Source of the DNA: Pseudomonadales bacterium
GTDB taxonomy: Bacteria; Pseudomonadota; Gammaproteobacteria; Pseudomonadales; Azotimanducaceae
Reading direction: 5' to 3'
Assembly: GCA_024234635.1 (NCBI GenBank)
Contig: JACKNX010000006.1
Span: 124,001 to 188,000 of the forward strand
Length of the DNA: 64,000 nucleotides
Part shown: piece after piece, positions 37,617-46,826 of the stretch
How the letters are laid out: every line of letters starts with the position of its first letter
How positions within the stretch are numbered: the stretch's first letter is position 1
Position numbers and translations under genes: made by a program
Notes under the pieces: model-generated
Database searches by the model: none
What the model was told of the DNA's origin: nothing
Seen by the model: only the letters and a program-made list of their open reading frames with translations

Positions 37617-38410
37617 CAGGTGGAGCGGCGAATTGGATTGATCTCACCGGCAGGGTGGCGCATGTGACCGGTGGCGCCCGGGGGATCGGCGCGGGTATCT
37701 GCCGGGCACTGGCGATGGCGGGCGCCACCGTCATGGTCAGTGACATGGACGCGGACGGTGCGCGAGCAACCGCGGATGCCATCGGTGGCCACGCAATGGG
37801 CCTGGATGTCACTGATCGCAACGCGGTCGACAGGGCGATGCACGCCACTCGTGAGCAGCTTGGCGGGCTGGACATCCTGGTGAACAATGCAGGTGTCTAC
37901 ATCGGCTATGGGGGCCCGGTGCGGGAAATCACCGATGCGATGTGGCGCACGCTCTGGTCGGTGAACGTGGATGGCGTGTTCTACTGCTGTCGGGCAGCAG
38001 CGGCGATCATGATCGACCAGGGGCGGGGCGGACGTATCATCAACGTCTCGTCGACCCAGGCGGTCAGTCCCGGCGTTGGCGTTACCTACGATGGTTCGAA
38101 GGCGGCGGTGGCACAGATGACCAAAGCGCTCGCGCTCGAACTGGCCCCGCATGGCATCAATGTCAACGCGCTGGCGCCCGGGCCGACATGGGTGCGCGAT
38201 GGCGAACCACCGAAGACGGGTGGTCAGCCGCCCAACCGCACGGGCGATCCGCTGGCGGATACAGTGGCGGATCGCATCGCCCGGCTGCCGCTTGGGCATT
38301 GGGCGGACCCGATCGAGCAGGGCAAAGCGGTGGTGTTCCTGGCCTCGTCCATGAGTGACTTTGTCACGGGCATCTATCTGCCGGTGGATGGGGGCTGGCT
38401 GACGCTGTGA
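37613..38410 (+). CDS. SDR family oxidoreductase
   Basis: This 265-residue classical SDR has TGGARGIG, NNAGVYIGYG, a serine region INVSSTQAVS, YxxxK (TYDGSKAAV) and the C-terminal GIYLPVDGGW. It starts in a 4-nt ATGA overlap with the ATP-grasp gene, so the three genes amidase/ATP-grasp/SDR are one operon. It probably oxidises a hydroxyl or reduces a ketone on the same small molecule. Confidence 0.92.
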   Translation: MTGGAANWIDLTGRVAHVTGGARGIGAGICRALAMAGATVMVSDMDADGARATADAIGGHAMGLDVTDRNAVDRAMHATREQLGGLDILVNNAGVYIGYGGPVREITDAMWRTLWSVNVDGVFYCCRAAAAIMIDQGRGGRIINVSSTQAVSPGVGVTYDGSKAAVAQMTKALALELAPHGINVNALAPGPTWVRDGEPPKTGGQPPNRTGDPLADTVADRIARLPLGHWADPIEQGKAVVFLASSMSDFVTGIYLPVDGGWLTL

Positions 38411-38430
38411 TCACGCAGGGGCGCCTTACC

Positions 38431-38630
38431 AGGCTGCTGAAAAAGCAGCCTGGTATGCCAGCCAGGGACGGCTGGCCCGAAAATGCAGCGGAAAACGCTG
38501 CATTTGGCGCGAGTCGGCGAAGCCGACGACTGCTGAAACAAGTCAAGGAGGGACTTTTTCAGCATCCTCTCATGGAACTTCAGTTCCATGCGCGACAGCG
38601 CTGGCAATCGCAACGTGGCCAGCTGTTAGG
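38431..38630 (-). repeat. Two-module intergenic repeat, copy D
   Basis: This copy is the reverse complement of the A/C arrangement. Module 1 starts with AGGCTGCTGAAAAAGCAGCCT, itself a near-perfect small palindrome, and ends with GGACTTTTTCAGCATCC. Module 2 follows with TGGAACTTCAGTTCCA. It fills the gap between the convergent SDR and DUF4180 genes. Confidence 0.85.
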
Positions 38631-38676
38631 ACCCTTGGACTGGCAAGACCTGCGCTTGGAATCGCGGCCAGGGCGG

Positions 38677-38982
38677 TCAGCGTGAACGCTTGCCCGCGAG
38701 CCAGTGAGTTGCGGCGTCGGCATCGGTAAACAGGCGCACCAGCGGATGGGTGCGATGTTCCCGCGCCAGTTCGCGAAAGCGTTCTCCGTGTGCTGTCACG
38801 TCAGCGACCACCAGTGCCAGTGGCACTCCGTAGTTGGTGAACTTCTGGAACAGCTCCCCCGCCAGTCGGGTACGCAGGTCGAAAAATGCAGGAGAGAGGG
38901 CAGACTCAGGCAACAACAGACCCCCGTCGGCCATCGCCGTAACCAGTGCCGCGTTGATATCGTCGGTGGACTGGATGCGCAA
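38677..38982 (-). CDS. DUF4180 domain-containing protein
   Basis: The 101-residue sequence contains the DUF4180 hallmark FFDLRTRLAGELFQKFTNYG, followed by ALVVADVTAHGERFRELARE and a C-terminal FTDADAATHWL. The fold is STAS/SpoIIAA-like, with unknown function. The only usual start in the right place is TTG at 38982, which trims the N-terminus relative to typical members (about 115-120 residues). The true start could be a rare codon slightly upstream, overlapping the VOC gene. Confidence 0.8.
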   Translation of the reverse strand: MRIQSTDDINAALVTAMADGGLLLPESALSPAFFDLRTRLAGELFQKFTNYGVPLALVVADVTAHGERFRELAREHRTHPLVRLFTDADAATHWLAGKRSR

Positions 38983-38999
38983 CGATGCCGACGGCCGGA

Positions 39000-39542
39000 T
39001 CAGGCCGATCCCTGTCTGCGCAGTTCGTCCAGCGGATCACCTGCCTCGTAGCGTTCGAGGAGACGCGCCGGATCGAATTCCACGCCAATGGGATTGGCGG
39101 CAAACGCCTCGGACCGCATGTAGGCGTTGAGCTCTTCCTTCGTGTCCAGGTTTTCGACCTGGAACTCCACACGGTTGCCATCCGGATCGGCGTAGTAGAG
39201 GGAGGTGGTAAGGCCGTGGTTGATCGGCCATACCGGCTCGATACCCGCCGTCTTCAGACGCTTGTAGGTGGCGAGCAATTCTTCCAGTGAGGCCAGGGTG
39301 TATGCCACGTGATCGAGCCCTGGCGCTCCGGGTGTCAGAGCCGTCACGGGTGTCTGCACGAGTGCCAGGCGGTGGTGTTCGTCATCGTACGTCATGAATT
39401 CGATGGCGCCGTTGCCGTGAACGCGTTTCATTCCCAGCACGGCCTCGTACCACCGGGCTGACGCCGCGAGGTCGCGCACACGGAGCACGTAGTGCGCCAT
39501 GCGCGCGGGTTTCACGAGTGCCGGTTCCACGTGTCGCTTCAT
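39000..39542 (-). CDS. VOC family (glyoxalase / extradiol dioxygenase-like) protein
   Basis: The 180-residue protein has two beta-alpha-beta-beta-beta modules. Metal-ligand candidates are His in ARMAHYVLRV, His in GLDHVAYTL and Glu in GNRVEFQVEN, as in catechol 2,3-dioxygenase-like enzymes. The ATG at 39542 has GAGGG upstream. It lies downstream of the second CYP153 gene and may cleave or isomerise an oxygenated product. Function is inferred only at family level. Confidence 0.87.
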   Translation of the reverse strand: MKRHVEPALVKPARMAHYVLRVRDLAASARWYEAVLGMKRVHGNGAIEFMTYDDEHHRLALVQTPVTALTPGAPGLDHVAYTLASLEELLATYKRLKTAGIEPVWPINHGLTTSLYYADPDGNRVEFQVENLDTKEELNAYMRSEAFAANPIGVEFDPARLLERYEAGDPLDELRRQGSA

Positions 39543-39568
39543 TGTCGCTACCCTCGATGCGTTGTTGG

Positions 39569-40810
39569 TCACCAGGGCCGCAGTATCACCGGCACGTCGG
39601 CGATACCGCGAATGAAATTGTTGGGCACCCGCACCACGTCGCCTACGAGTTCCACCTGGCGGAAACGCTTCATGATCTCTTCCCAGAGCACGCGAAGCTG
39701 CATCTCGGCCAGGCGGTTGCCCATGCAGCGGTGGATGCCGTAGCCGAACGAGACGTGCTGGCGGGCATTGCCGCGGTCGATGATGAGCTTGTCCGCGTCC
39801 GTGAAGATTTCCTCGTCGCGGTTGCCGGAGAGGTACCACATCACCACCTTGTCGCCTTCGCGGATTCGCTTGCCTCCCAGTACCGTATCCCGTAGCGCCG
39901 TGCGTCGCATATGGATGACCGACGTCTGCCAGCGCACCATCTCGGCCACCATGTTGGGAATGAGGTCCTGCCGCTGGCGCAGCAGTTCGTACTGATCCGG
40001 GTTCTCGTTCAGCGCCACCACGCCCCCGCTGATGGTGTTGCGGGTGGTGTCGTTGCCTCCCACGATCAGCAGCAGGATGTTGCCGAGGAATTCGGTGGGC
40101 CGGCTCGGCATGTCGCGCGTTGCGTCATCGTGCGCCAGCATGCTGATCAGATCGAAGCCGGGTTCGGGGCGTGCGGCGCGTTCCCGCCAGAGCTCCGCGA
40201 ATACCTGCATGCATTCGCCAAGCTCCTGCAGGCGCTGGGCATCAGACAGGCCGCTTTCTCCGGACAGGCGCTCGTTCGCCGTGGTGACGTCGGACCAGCG
40301 CACAAGGCGCCGACGTTCCTCGTAGGGGAAATCGAACAGCGTGGCCAGCATGCGTGCCGTCAGTTCGATGGAAACCCGGTCGACCCAGTTGAACGATTCG
40401 CCTACCGGCAGGTTGTCCAGGATGTCGATCACCCGTTCGCGGATCAGGGGTTCCAGATTACGCAGGTTCGTCGGTGCAACCACCGGCGCAACCACCTTGC
40501 GCTGATCGTCGTGGCGCGGCTGATCCATGGCGATGAAATTGTCGAGCTGCAGCATGTCGGGCTCGACTTCCATGTCAGCTATGGTGATGCCGCCTGCTTC
40601 GGAGGAGTAGATGTCGTGGGACGTGTCAACGGTCTTGATGTCGTGGAACCGGGTAACGGACCAGTAGGGACCGTTTGTGCTCTCGGCGCAGTAGTGCACC
40701 GGATCTTCCCGGCGCAGACGGGCGAACAGCGGCTGCCAGGTATCGGTGCCGTACAGGCGGGGGTTGCTGACATCGATGTTTTCCAGGGGCAGGCTGGCTG
40801 CTTCGCTCAT
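39569..40810 (-). CDS. Cytochrome P450, CYP153-like (second copy)
   Basis: This 413-residue protein shares the CYP153 pattern with the gene at 16.6-17.9 kb: DPVHYCAESTNGPYWSVTR, NFIAMDQPRHDDQRKVVAPV, VGGNDTTRN, the ExxR region EMVRWQTSVIHMRR and the heme loop FGYGIHRCMGNR with C362 as iron ligand. The ATG at 40810 has GGAGAA upstream. Known CYP153 enzymes hydroxylate terminal carbons of alkanes or fatty acids. Redox partners are not adjacent. It is followed by the VOC gene after 26 nt. Confidence 0.92.
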   Translation of the reverse strand: MSEAASLPLENIDVSNPRLYGTDTWQPLFARLRREDPVHYCAESTNGPYWSVTRFHDIKTVDTSHDIYSSEAGGITIADMEVEPDMLQLDNFIAMDQPRHDDQRKVVAPVVAPTNLRNLEPLIRERVIDILDNLPVGESFNWVDRVSIELTARMLATLFDFPYEERRRLVRWSDVTTANERLSGESGLSDAQRLQELGECMQVFAELWRERAARPEPGFDLISMLAHDDATRDMPSRPTEFLGNILLLIVGGNDTTRNTISGGVVALNENPDQYELLRQRQDLIPNMVAEMVRWQTSVIHMRRTALRDTVLGGKRIREGDKVVMWYLSGNRDEEIFTDADKLIIDRGNARQHVSFGYGIHRCMGNRLAEMQLRVLWEEIMKRFRQVELVGDVVRVPNNFIRGIADVPVILRPW

Positions 40811-40910
40811 GTCGTTCTCCGGACGGTGTGCAGTGATGGCGGCATCGAGCCCGATCATCGCCGGGCGTCTCGCCCGGCGCAACCACCGACAGGCGGCGCG
40901 GATGGCGGCG

Positions 40911-41537
40911 TCAGGTGCTGGCGCGCAACGTGTCGCGGTGACCCCGCCAGCCCAGCCACCATTCCACCAGCAGCAGGTTGGGTACCCAGGCCAGCCACGC
41001 AACCAGCGGGTATGCTTCGTCGAAGCTGAACCCCGCCAACTGCAGCAGTCCCAGGTGCAGCCGCAGCGTAACGGCGGCAAACGTCATGGCAAAGTTGCGC
41101 AGCATCCAGTGCCGGTGCAGCACCACGTCGCCCGCGCGGATGGCGAACCACGCGCGGCCGGCGGAAACGAGCCACAACAGCGCCAGACTGGCGAAGCCCA
41201 CCCGCGCCACCAGTCCCCCGTGGGCGACGGGAGCGAGGCCAAGGCCGCCAATACCACCAACCAGGATCATCAGGAGATAGAGCTGGCCAAGGCGTCGATG
41301 CAGGGCAGGTACGCGGGTTCGCAGGCGGGTGAGAAACTGCATCCCGCCCAGCAGCAGCGCCACCCCGGAACCCAGCACGTGCATCGAGGCGAAGACATAC
41401 CGGGTCTCGAAACGGGCGTGAAATTCAGGTGACCCCGCGACGCCGGCCTGAAACAGGAACGCATAGACGCCGATCAGCGCGGACGTCAGCAGCACCAGGG
41501 TCAGGCCCAGGTTGCCCAGCAGCCGGCCGGCCGTCAT
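40911..41537 (-). CDS. DUF2306 family membrane protein
   Basis: The 208-residue protein has about six hydrophobic segments and the DUF2306 pattern of histidines and arginines near membrane ends: ALHRRLGQLYL and HRHWMLRNFAMTFAAVTLR. These may coordinate heme, as in related cytochrome b561-like folds. Function unknown. It lies between the enoyl-CoA hydratase and the second CYP153 in the same direction. Confidence 0.85.
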   Translation of the reverse strand: MTAGRLLGNLGLTLVLLTSALIGVYAFLFQAGVAGSPEFHARFETRYVFASMHVLGSGVALLLGGMQFLTRLRTRVPALHRRLGQLYLLMILVGGIGGLGLAPVAHGGLVARVGFASLALLWLVSAGRAWFAIRAGDVVLHRHWMLRNFAMTFAAVTLRLHLGLLQLAGFSFDEAYPLVAWLAWVPNLLLVEWWLGWRGHRDTLRAST

Positions 41538-41573
41538 GCGTGTACCGCGCGCAGGACGAGAGGGCGCCTGTGC

Positions 41574-42350
41574 TCAGTTGCCCGTGAATTTTGCATCGCG
41601 CTTCTGCAGGAACGCGGCCACGCCTTCCTGGAAATCGCTGGATGTGCCGGCGATGTCCTGTACCTGGGCTTCAAGGTCCAGCTGCTGTTCGAACGAGTTC
41701 TGCCAGGTGGCCCAGTACAACCGGCGGATGAGCGCAATGGACTTCGGACCGTTGGCCAGGCGTGCCGCCATTTCCATTGCGCCCTGCATCAGCGCCTGCG
41801 GATCCTCGTACAGTCGGTTGACCAGGCCCCACTCGTGCGCGGTTTCCGCGGGCAGGCGATCCGCCAGCAGGGAGAGTTCCATGGCGCGCCCCCAGCCGGC
41901 CAGGCGGGGCAGCAGCCAGGTGGAGCCGCCGTCGGGTACGAGGCCGATGCGCGCGAAGGCCTGCAGGAAGAACGCGTTCTTCGAGGCGCAGACGATGTCG
42001 CCCATCAGCGCGAAGCTCATGCCCACACCCGCTGCTGCGCCGTTGACGGCAGTGACGATGGGCATCGGCAGTTCACGCATGGCGAGCAGGAGCGGGTTGT
42101 AGCCCATGCGCAGGCTGGAGCCCGCGCCGCTGTTGGCTTCCGCGGGCGCATCGTCCTGCAGGTTGGCGCCGGCGCAGAAACCGCGGCCTTCGCCGGTGAG
42201 CAGGAGCGCGCGGGCTTTGCTGTGTCGAACTTCAGCCACCGCGGTACGCAGATCGGCAAGCATCACCTTGCCGACGGCGTTCATTACCTCCGGATGGTTG
42301 AATTTCAGAACAGCGACATTACCTTCGTAGCTCAGCGACATGCGGGCCAT
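41574..42350 (-). CDS. Enoyl-CoA hydratase/isomerase family protein
   Basis: The 258-residue crotonase-fold protein has the oxyanion-hole segment LLTGEGRGFCAGANLQDD and the second one AVNGAAAGVGMSFALMGDIVCAS. It ends QEGVAAFLQKRDAKFTGN, typical of hydratases. It would hydrate a 2-enoyl-CoA in beta-oxidation of acids generated by the neighbouring oxygenases. The start overlaps nothing, but the XDH-type gene begins 115 nt away on the opposite strand. Confidence 0.93.
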   Translation of the reverse strand: MARMSLSYEGNVAVLKFNHPEVMNAVGKVMLADLRTAVAEVRHSKARALLLTGEGRGFCAGANLQDDAPAEANSGAGSSLRMGYNPLLLAMRELPMPIVTAVNGAAAGVGMSFALMGDIVCASKNAFFLQAFARIGLVPDGGSTWLLPRLAGWGRAMELSLLADRLPAETAHEWGLVNRLYEDPQALMQGAMEMAARLANGPKSIALIRRLYWATWQNSFEQQLDLEAQVQDIAGTSSDFQEGVAAFLQKRDAKFTGN

Positions 42351-42465
42351 GGGAGAGTCCTCGTGTGGTTCCTGGGGGGCAAAACTGGTTATGATTCTGC
42401 CCGATCATCCCATTGGCATCCACGCAAGCCGCGTGGCATGGCAGCGACTAACCGGAGGAGAGAGC

Positions 42466-44727
42466 GTGGCTGAAGCGGTCGATTACAAGTATGTGGGCAG
42501 CCGGCCGGTGCGCCCGGACGGTGCCGACAAGGTTACCGGACGTGCCCAGTACGGCGCAGACATCAACCTTCCCAACCAGATTTACGGGCGCATTCTGCGC
42601 AGCACCGTAGCGCATGCGCGCATCAAATCCATCGACACCTCCGCGGCGGAGGCCATGGACGGTGTGTTTGCCGTCGTGACCGGAGCCGATTTCCCCGTGG
42701 GCGAACACGGCGAAATCGGCGGCGAGGGTGGTGGTGACGTGGCGGATGTCGCGCAGAACGTCATGGCGCGTGACAAGGTCTACTACCACGGGCATGCCGT
42801 TGCCGCCGTGGCGGCGCGGTCCCAGAGCATCGCTGATGCCGCCCTTGCCGCCATCAAGGTCGAGTACGAGAAATTGCCGCTGGTGCTGAATGTGCTTGAC
42901 GCCATGAAGGACGATTCACCGTTGCTCAACGCGCAGTGTTTCACGAAGGGGCTCGCCGAAAAGCCGACCAAGCCCAGCAACATCGCCAATGTGATGACCC
43001 TGGCGCGGGGCAACCTCGACGAAGGATTTGCCGCCGCCGACGTCATTCACGAAAGCGAGCACGTGGTGCCCATGTCGCACCAGGGCTATATCGAGCCCCA
43101 CGCGTGCACCGCCACCGTCAATGAAGACGGGCGCGCCACGGTGTGGCTGTGCACGCAGGGCCATTTCGATACCCGCGCGCAGACGGCCAAGATTCTGGGC
43201 AAGTCGCTGGCGGACCTGCGTTTCATCGCCACCGAGATCGGTGGTGGTTTCGGCGGCAAGACCGTGGTCTACCTCGAACCGGTTGCCGTGAAACTGGCCG
43301 AGAAGTCCGGTCGGCCGGTGAAGATGGCCATGACGCGGGAAGAAGTCTTCCGCGCCACCGGGCCGACCTCCGGTTCCGTAGCGCGCATCAAGGTCGGTGC
43401 GAAGAAGGACGGCACCATCACCGCCGCGCAGGCCTGGATCGCCATGGAAGCCGGCGCCTTCGCCGGTGCGCCCATCGGCCCGGGCGCCATGGCGATTTTT
43501 GCCCCGTACAAGCTCGAGCACTTCAAGGTGGAAACGTTCGACGTGCTGGTGAACAAGCCCAAGGTGGCGGCGTACCGGGCGCCGGGCGCGCCGCAGACGA
43601 TGCATTGCATGGAGGTGGCACTGAATGAAATCGCCATCAAGCTGGGCATGGACCCGATCGACCTGCGTCTGAAGAACGCCGCTGAAGAAGGCACCCAGGC
43701 GCCGTATGGACCGAAGTTTCCGGTCATCGGCTTCAAGGAGTGTCTGGAAGCGGCGAAGAAGCACCCCAACTATACCCGGCCGGTTCCCGCAGGCGCCGGT
43801 CGCGGCGTCGCTGCGGGGTTCTGGTTCAATGTCGGCATGCAGTCCAGTGCCGAAGTCTATGTGAACGACGACGGCACGGTGAACGTGGTGGAAGGCAGCC
43901 CCGATATCGGGGGCTCCCGGGCTTCGATGTGCATCATGGCAGCGGAAACGCTGGGCGTGCCCTACGATCGGGTGCGCGCCATGGTCGGCGACACGGATAC
44001 CACCGGCTTCTGCAACGTCACCGGCGGCTCGCGCACCACGTTTGCGACCGGCATGGCGGTTATCCAGGCCTGTGAAGACATCATTGCCCAGTGCAAGCAG
44101 CGGGCAGCTGCGACCTGGGGTATCGATGCCGACCAGGTGGACTGGAAGGATGGGCAGGTGGTGCCCAAGCCCGGCATCAATGCAGAGCTCAAGCCGCTGA
44201 CGCTGGCGCAACTGGCCGCCAAGGCAGCACGCACCGGCGGTCCCATCGCCGGGCGCGCATCGCTGAACGCGCAGGGCGCCGGCCCCAGTTTTGCCGTCAA
44301 CATTGCCGACCTGGCGGTGGACCGCGAGACCGGCAAGGTTGATGTGCTGGCCTTCACCTGCATCCAGGATGCGGGCACGGCCATTCATCCGTCGTACGTG
44401 GAAGGCCAGTACCAGGGCGGCGCAGCGCAGGGGCTCGGCTGGGCGCTGAATGAGGAATACATCTTCAACAAGGACGGCATCATGGAAAATGCCGGTTTCC
44501 TCGACTACCGCGTGCCTGTCGCCTCCGACCTGCCGATGATTGATACCGTCATCATCGAGGTGCCCAATCCGAGTCACCCCTACGGTGTGCGTGGTGTGGG
44601 TGAGACCGGTATCGTCGCGCCGCTGGCGACCTGCACGAATGCGATGCGCGACGCTGTCGGATTCCTCATCCCCGACCTCCCCCTGTCGCCGCCGCGGGTG
44701 CTCGCCGCGATCGACGCGCACGGCTGA
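42466..44727 (+). CDS. Xanthine dehydrogenase family molybdopterin-binding subunit
   Basis: The GTG at 42466 with GGAGGAGAG upstream gives a 753-residue large subunit. It starts YVGSRPVRPDGADKVTGRA and contains the Moco-binding segments TEIGGGFGGK, AYRAPGAPQ and GSPDIGGSRASMC, ending VRGVGETGIV, which holds the catalytic glutamate of the family. The small 2Fe-2S and FAD subunits usually encoded next to it are missing here. A MoaD/ThiS-like gene follows after 11 nt. It hydroxylates a heterocycle, aldehyde or CoA ester; the substrate is unknown. Confidence 0.93.
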   Translation: MAEAVDYKYVGSRPVRPDGADKVTGRAQYGADINLPNQIYGRILRSTVAHARIKSIDTSAAEAMDGVFAVVTGADFPVGEHGEIGGEGGGDVADVAQNVMARDKVYYHGHAVAAVAARSQSIADAALAAIKVEYEKLPLVLNVLDAMKDDSPLLNAQCFTKGLAEKPTKPSNIANVMTLARGNLDEGFAAADVIHESEHVVPMSHQGYIEPHACTATVNEDGRATVWLCTQGHFDTRAQTAKILGKSLADLRFIATEIGGGFGGKTVVYLEPVAVKLAEKSGRPVKMAMTREEVFRATGPTSGSVARIKVGAKKDGTITAAQAWIAMEAGAFAGAPIGPGAMAIFAPYKLEHFKVETFDVLVNKPKVAAYRAPGAPQTMHCMEVALNEIAIKLGMDPIDLRLKNAAEEGTQAPYGPKFPVIGFKECLEAAKKHPNYTRPVPAGAGRGVAAGFWFNVGMQSSAEVYVNDDGTVNVVEGSPDIGGSRASMCIMAAETLGVPYDRVRAMVGDTDTTGFCNVTGGSRTTFATGMAVIQACEDIIAQCKQRAAATWGIDADQVDWKDGQVVPKPGINAELKPLTLAQLAAKAARTGGPIAGRASLNAQGAGPSFAVNIADLAVDRETGKVDVLAFTCIQDAGTAIHPSYVEGQYQGGAAQGLGWALNEEYIFNKDGIMENAGFLDYRVPVASDLPMIDTVIIEVPNPSHPYGVRGVGETGIVAPLATCTNAMRDAVGFLIPDLPLSPPRVLAAIDAHG

Positions 44728-44738
44728 TCCGGAGCCCT

Positions 44739-44981
44739 TTGGCGCGGGTTCACTTTCCCGACAATATCCTCCCGTACACCGGTGGTGTACGGGAGGCAGT
44801 TGTCGCTGCACGCAATGTGCGCGATCTGCTGCGCGAACTGGAAGCCCGCTATCCCGGATGTCACGAGACGCTTGATCGAGCATCGGTTGCCATAGACGGA
44901 CAGATATATCAGGACGCCTTCCTCGAACCGCTGGGCACAAACAGCGACGTACATTTCCTGCCGCGTATCGAAGGCGGCTGA
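44739..44981 (+). CDS. MoaD/ThiS-family sulfur-carrier-like protein
   Basis: The 80-residue beta-grasp protein ends with the diagnostic GG (LPRIEGG), the site that becomes a thiocarboxylate in MoaD and ThiS. It has the typical VRDLLRELEARYPG helix. The start is TTG at 44739 with GGAG close upstream. Its place directly after a molybdenum-enzyme subunit suggests a dedicated sulfur carrier for molybdopterin, or for another sulfur transfer tied to that enzyme. Confidence 0.85.
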   Translation: MARVHFPDNILPYTGGVREAVVAARNVRDLLRELEARYPGCHETLDRASVAIDGQIYQDAFLEPLGTNSDVHFLPRIEGG

Positions 44982-44996
44982 CCACGGAGTTCACCG

Positions 44997-46133
44997 ATGA
45001 AATCGCCGATTTGCGAAAAACTGGGTATCGAGTTTCCGCTGTTCGCGTTCAGCCACTGCCGGGACGTGGTGGCGGCGGTGAGTAAAGCCGGTGGCTTTGG
45101 TGTGCTTGGCGCTGTTGGCCACACACCCGAAACGCTGGAGATGGAACTGACCTGGATCGACGAGCACGTGGATGGAAAACCCTATGGGGTTGATCTCATC
45201 GTGCCTACCAGCATGGATGACATAGCCGGCAGCCTTACGCCCGAGGAGATAGCGGCGCGTGTGCCGGAGGCCCACAAACGCTATGTCGAGCAGATTCTGG
45301 CGGCGCACGGAATCCCCACCCACGATCTGTGGGACGGGCAGATTGCCGCCAATTTTGGTGACAACCTCCGTGCCAGCGGCGCGTCCGCCCAACTCGATAC
45401 AGCTTTCAGGCACCCGATCAGACTGGTGGTGAACGCGCTGGGCGTACCACCGCCGTTCATGCTGGAAGGCGCGCGGCAGCGCGGCATCCTGGTCGGTGCG
45501 CTTGCAGGCGCCAGGCAGCATGCCATCAAACACGCGGAACTGGGCCTGGATGTGGTTATCGCGGCGGGTGGCGAAGCAGGAGGACATTGCGGCGAAATTG
45601 CCACGATGGTCCTCGTGCCGGAAATTGTGCACGCCTTGAAGGATCATCCGGAGATTGCGGTGCTGGGTGCCGGTGGCATCGTCACCGGTCGCCAGATGGC
45701 CGCCTGCATGGCGATGGGCGCCCAGGGGGTCTGGACGGGTTCCGTCTGGCTGACGACAACGGAAGCGGAGACCCATCCGGTGATCAAGGAAAAGATGCTT
45801 ACGGCTGGCTCCAACCAGACCGTGCGCTCCCGCAGCCGCACCGGTAAATACACCCGCCAGCTCCGTTCTCCCTGGACGGACGCATGGCAGGCGCCCGACG
45901 CACCGGAACCGTTGCCCATGCCGATGCAGGGGCTGGTCAGCGGTCCGGCACTCAACAAGATCGACCGGCTGGCTCTGGCCGGCGATGCGGGCGCCAAAGC
46001 ATTGTCCACCTACTGGGTGGGGCAGGGCGTGGGTCTCATGAACGAGAGCGTTTCCGCCCGCACCGTAGTGTTCGACTTCATGCGCGATTTTGCGGAAGCC
46101 GCCGAACGCCTGGCCGGTTTTCTGGACGCCTGA
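44997..46133 (+). CDS. Nitronate monooxygenase / 2-nitropropane dioxygenase family protein
   Basis: This 378-residue TIM-barrel flavoprotein has IPLFAFSHCRDVVAAV-like FPLFAFSHCRDVVAAVS, GGFGVLGAVGH, a flavin-phosphate region AGGEAGGHCG and VLGAGGIVTGRQMAACMAMGAQGV. It oxidises nitronates or acts as an NADH:quinone or enoyl reductase in related groups. It starts 15 nt after the MoaD-like gene, so all three plus-strand genes form an operon. Confidence 0.9.
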   Translation: MKSPICEKLGIEFPLFAFSHCRDVVAAVSKAGGFGVLGAVGHTPETLEMELTWIDEHVDGKPYGVDLIVPTSMDDIAGSLTPEEIAARVPEAHKRYVEQILAAHGIPTHDLWDGQIAANFGDNLRASGASAQLDTAFRHPIRLVVNALGVPPPFMLEGARQRGILVGALAGARQHAIKHAELGLDVVIAAGGEAGGHCGEIATMVLVPEIVHALKDHPEIAVLGAGGIVTGRQMAACMAMGAQGVWTGSVWLTTTEAETHPVIKEKMLTAGSNQTVRSRSRTGKYTRQLRSPWTDAWQAPDAPEPLPMPMQGLVSGPALNKIDRLALAGDAGAKALSTYWVGQGVGLMNESVSARTVVFDFMRDFAEAAERLAGFLDA

Positions 46134-46199
46134 GTCGCGACGCTGGCTCAACCCGGGCATCCAGGTTGAGCCGGAATCGGTCAGCCAGTCGGTAGGCGG

Positions 46200-46685
46200 T
46201 TATCGGCGTACTTCACTGGCCGCCAGCGCATCGGCATCCTGCAGGCGCATCTTCAACGTACGGCTGGCGATGCGCCAGCCATCAGCGGTACGTTGGTACA
46301 GATCATGGTATTCACCAACACCGGCGAAGCCGGGTACCACGTGCGGATCGTCTCCCCTGGCAAAGACATACACCGTCACGTAGCTCTGTCCCTCCGCCGA
46401 GTCGGGGCCGGTCTGCCGAACACGCAGTGTGGTCACCTGGTGCAGGGTGCCACCACCCGTCGGTGAGATCAGCCGCTGGCGTATGGCATCCCGCCCCCGG
46501 AAGGTTTCTCCGAACAACGTCAGCGTGCCGTCTTCGGTGAAAAGGTTGCCGTAGGCTTCGGCGTCCGGATGATCCCGGTACCAGGCGTAATCCATGATGA
46601 GCCGTTGGCATGCGGCTTCCACGTCGTCGGCATGACAAAAGGGGAGCGCGCTGATGCACAACGTGATGAGACCGAATCGAATCAT
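46200..46685 (-). CDS. Exported SnoaL/NTF2-like protein
   Basis: The ATG at 46685 gives 161 residues with a signal peptide (MIRFGLITLCISALPFCHA). An NTF2-like domain follows, containing YAWYRDHPDAEAYGNLFTEDG and GEYHDLYQRTADGWRIASRT, the typical SnoaL_4 pattern. Cytosolic relatives are isomerases or dehydratases; an exported one is less common. It is divergent from the YceI gene. Confidence 0.85.
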   Translation of the reverse strand: MIRFGLITLCISALPFCHADDVEAACQRLIMDYAWYRDHPDAEAYGNLFTEDGTLTLFGETFRGRDAIRQRLISPTGGGTLHQVTTLRVRQTGPDSAEGQSYVTVYVFARGDDPHVVPGFAGVGEYHDLYQRTADGWRIASRTLKMRLQDADALAASEVRR

Positions 46686-46826
46686 GGTGCCTGCCGCGGA
46701 TGTTCTGTGTCGCAGCGATGCTCGATCAGTTGCGATGGGCTTGCAAGTCCGCCGCGTGGTCGGCAGGCTTGCTGGGTCGATTTCGCCCGAGTGGGCTTCC
46801 CTGGTTACACCGGTCTGGAGAGAGCC

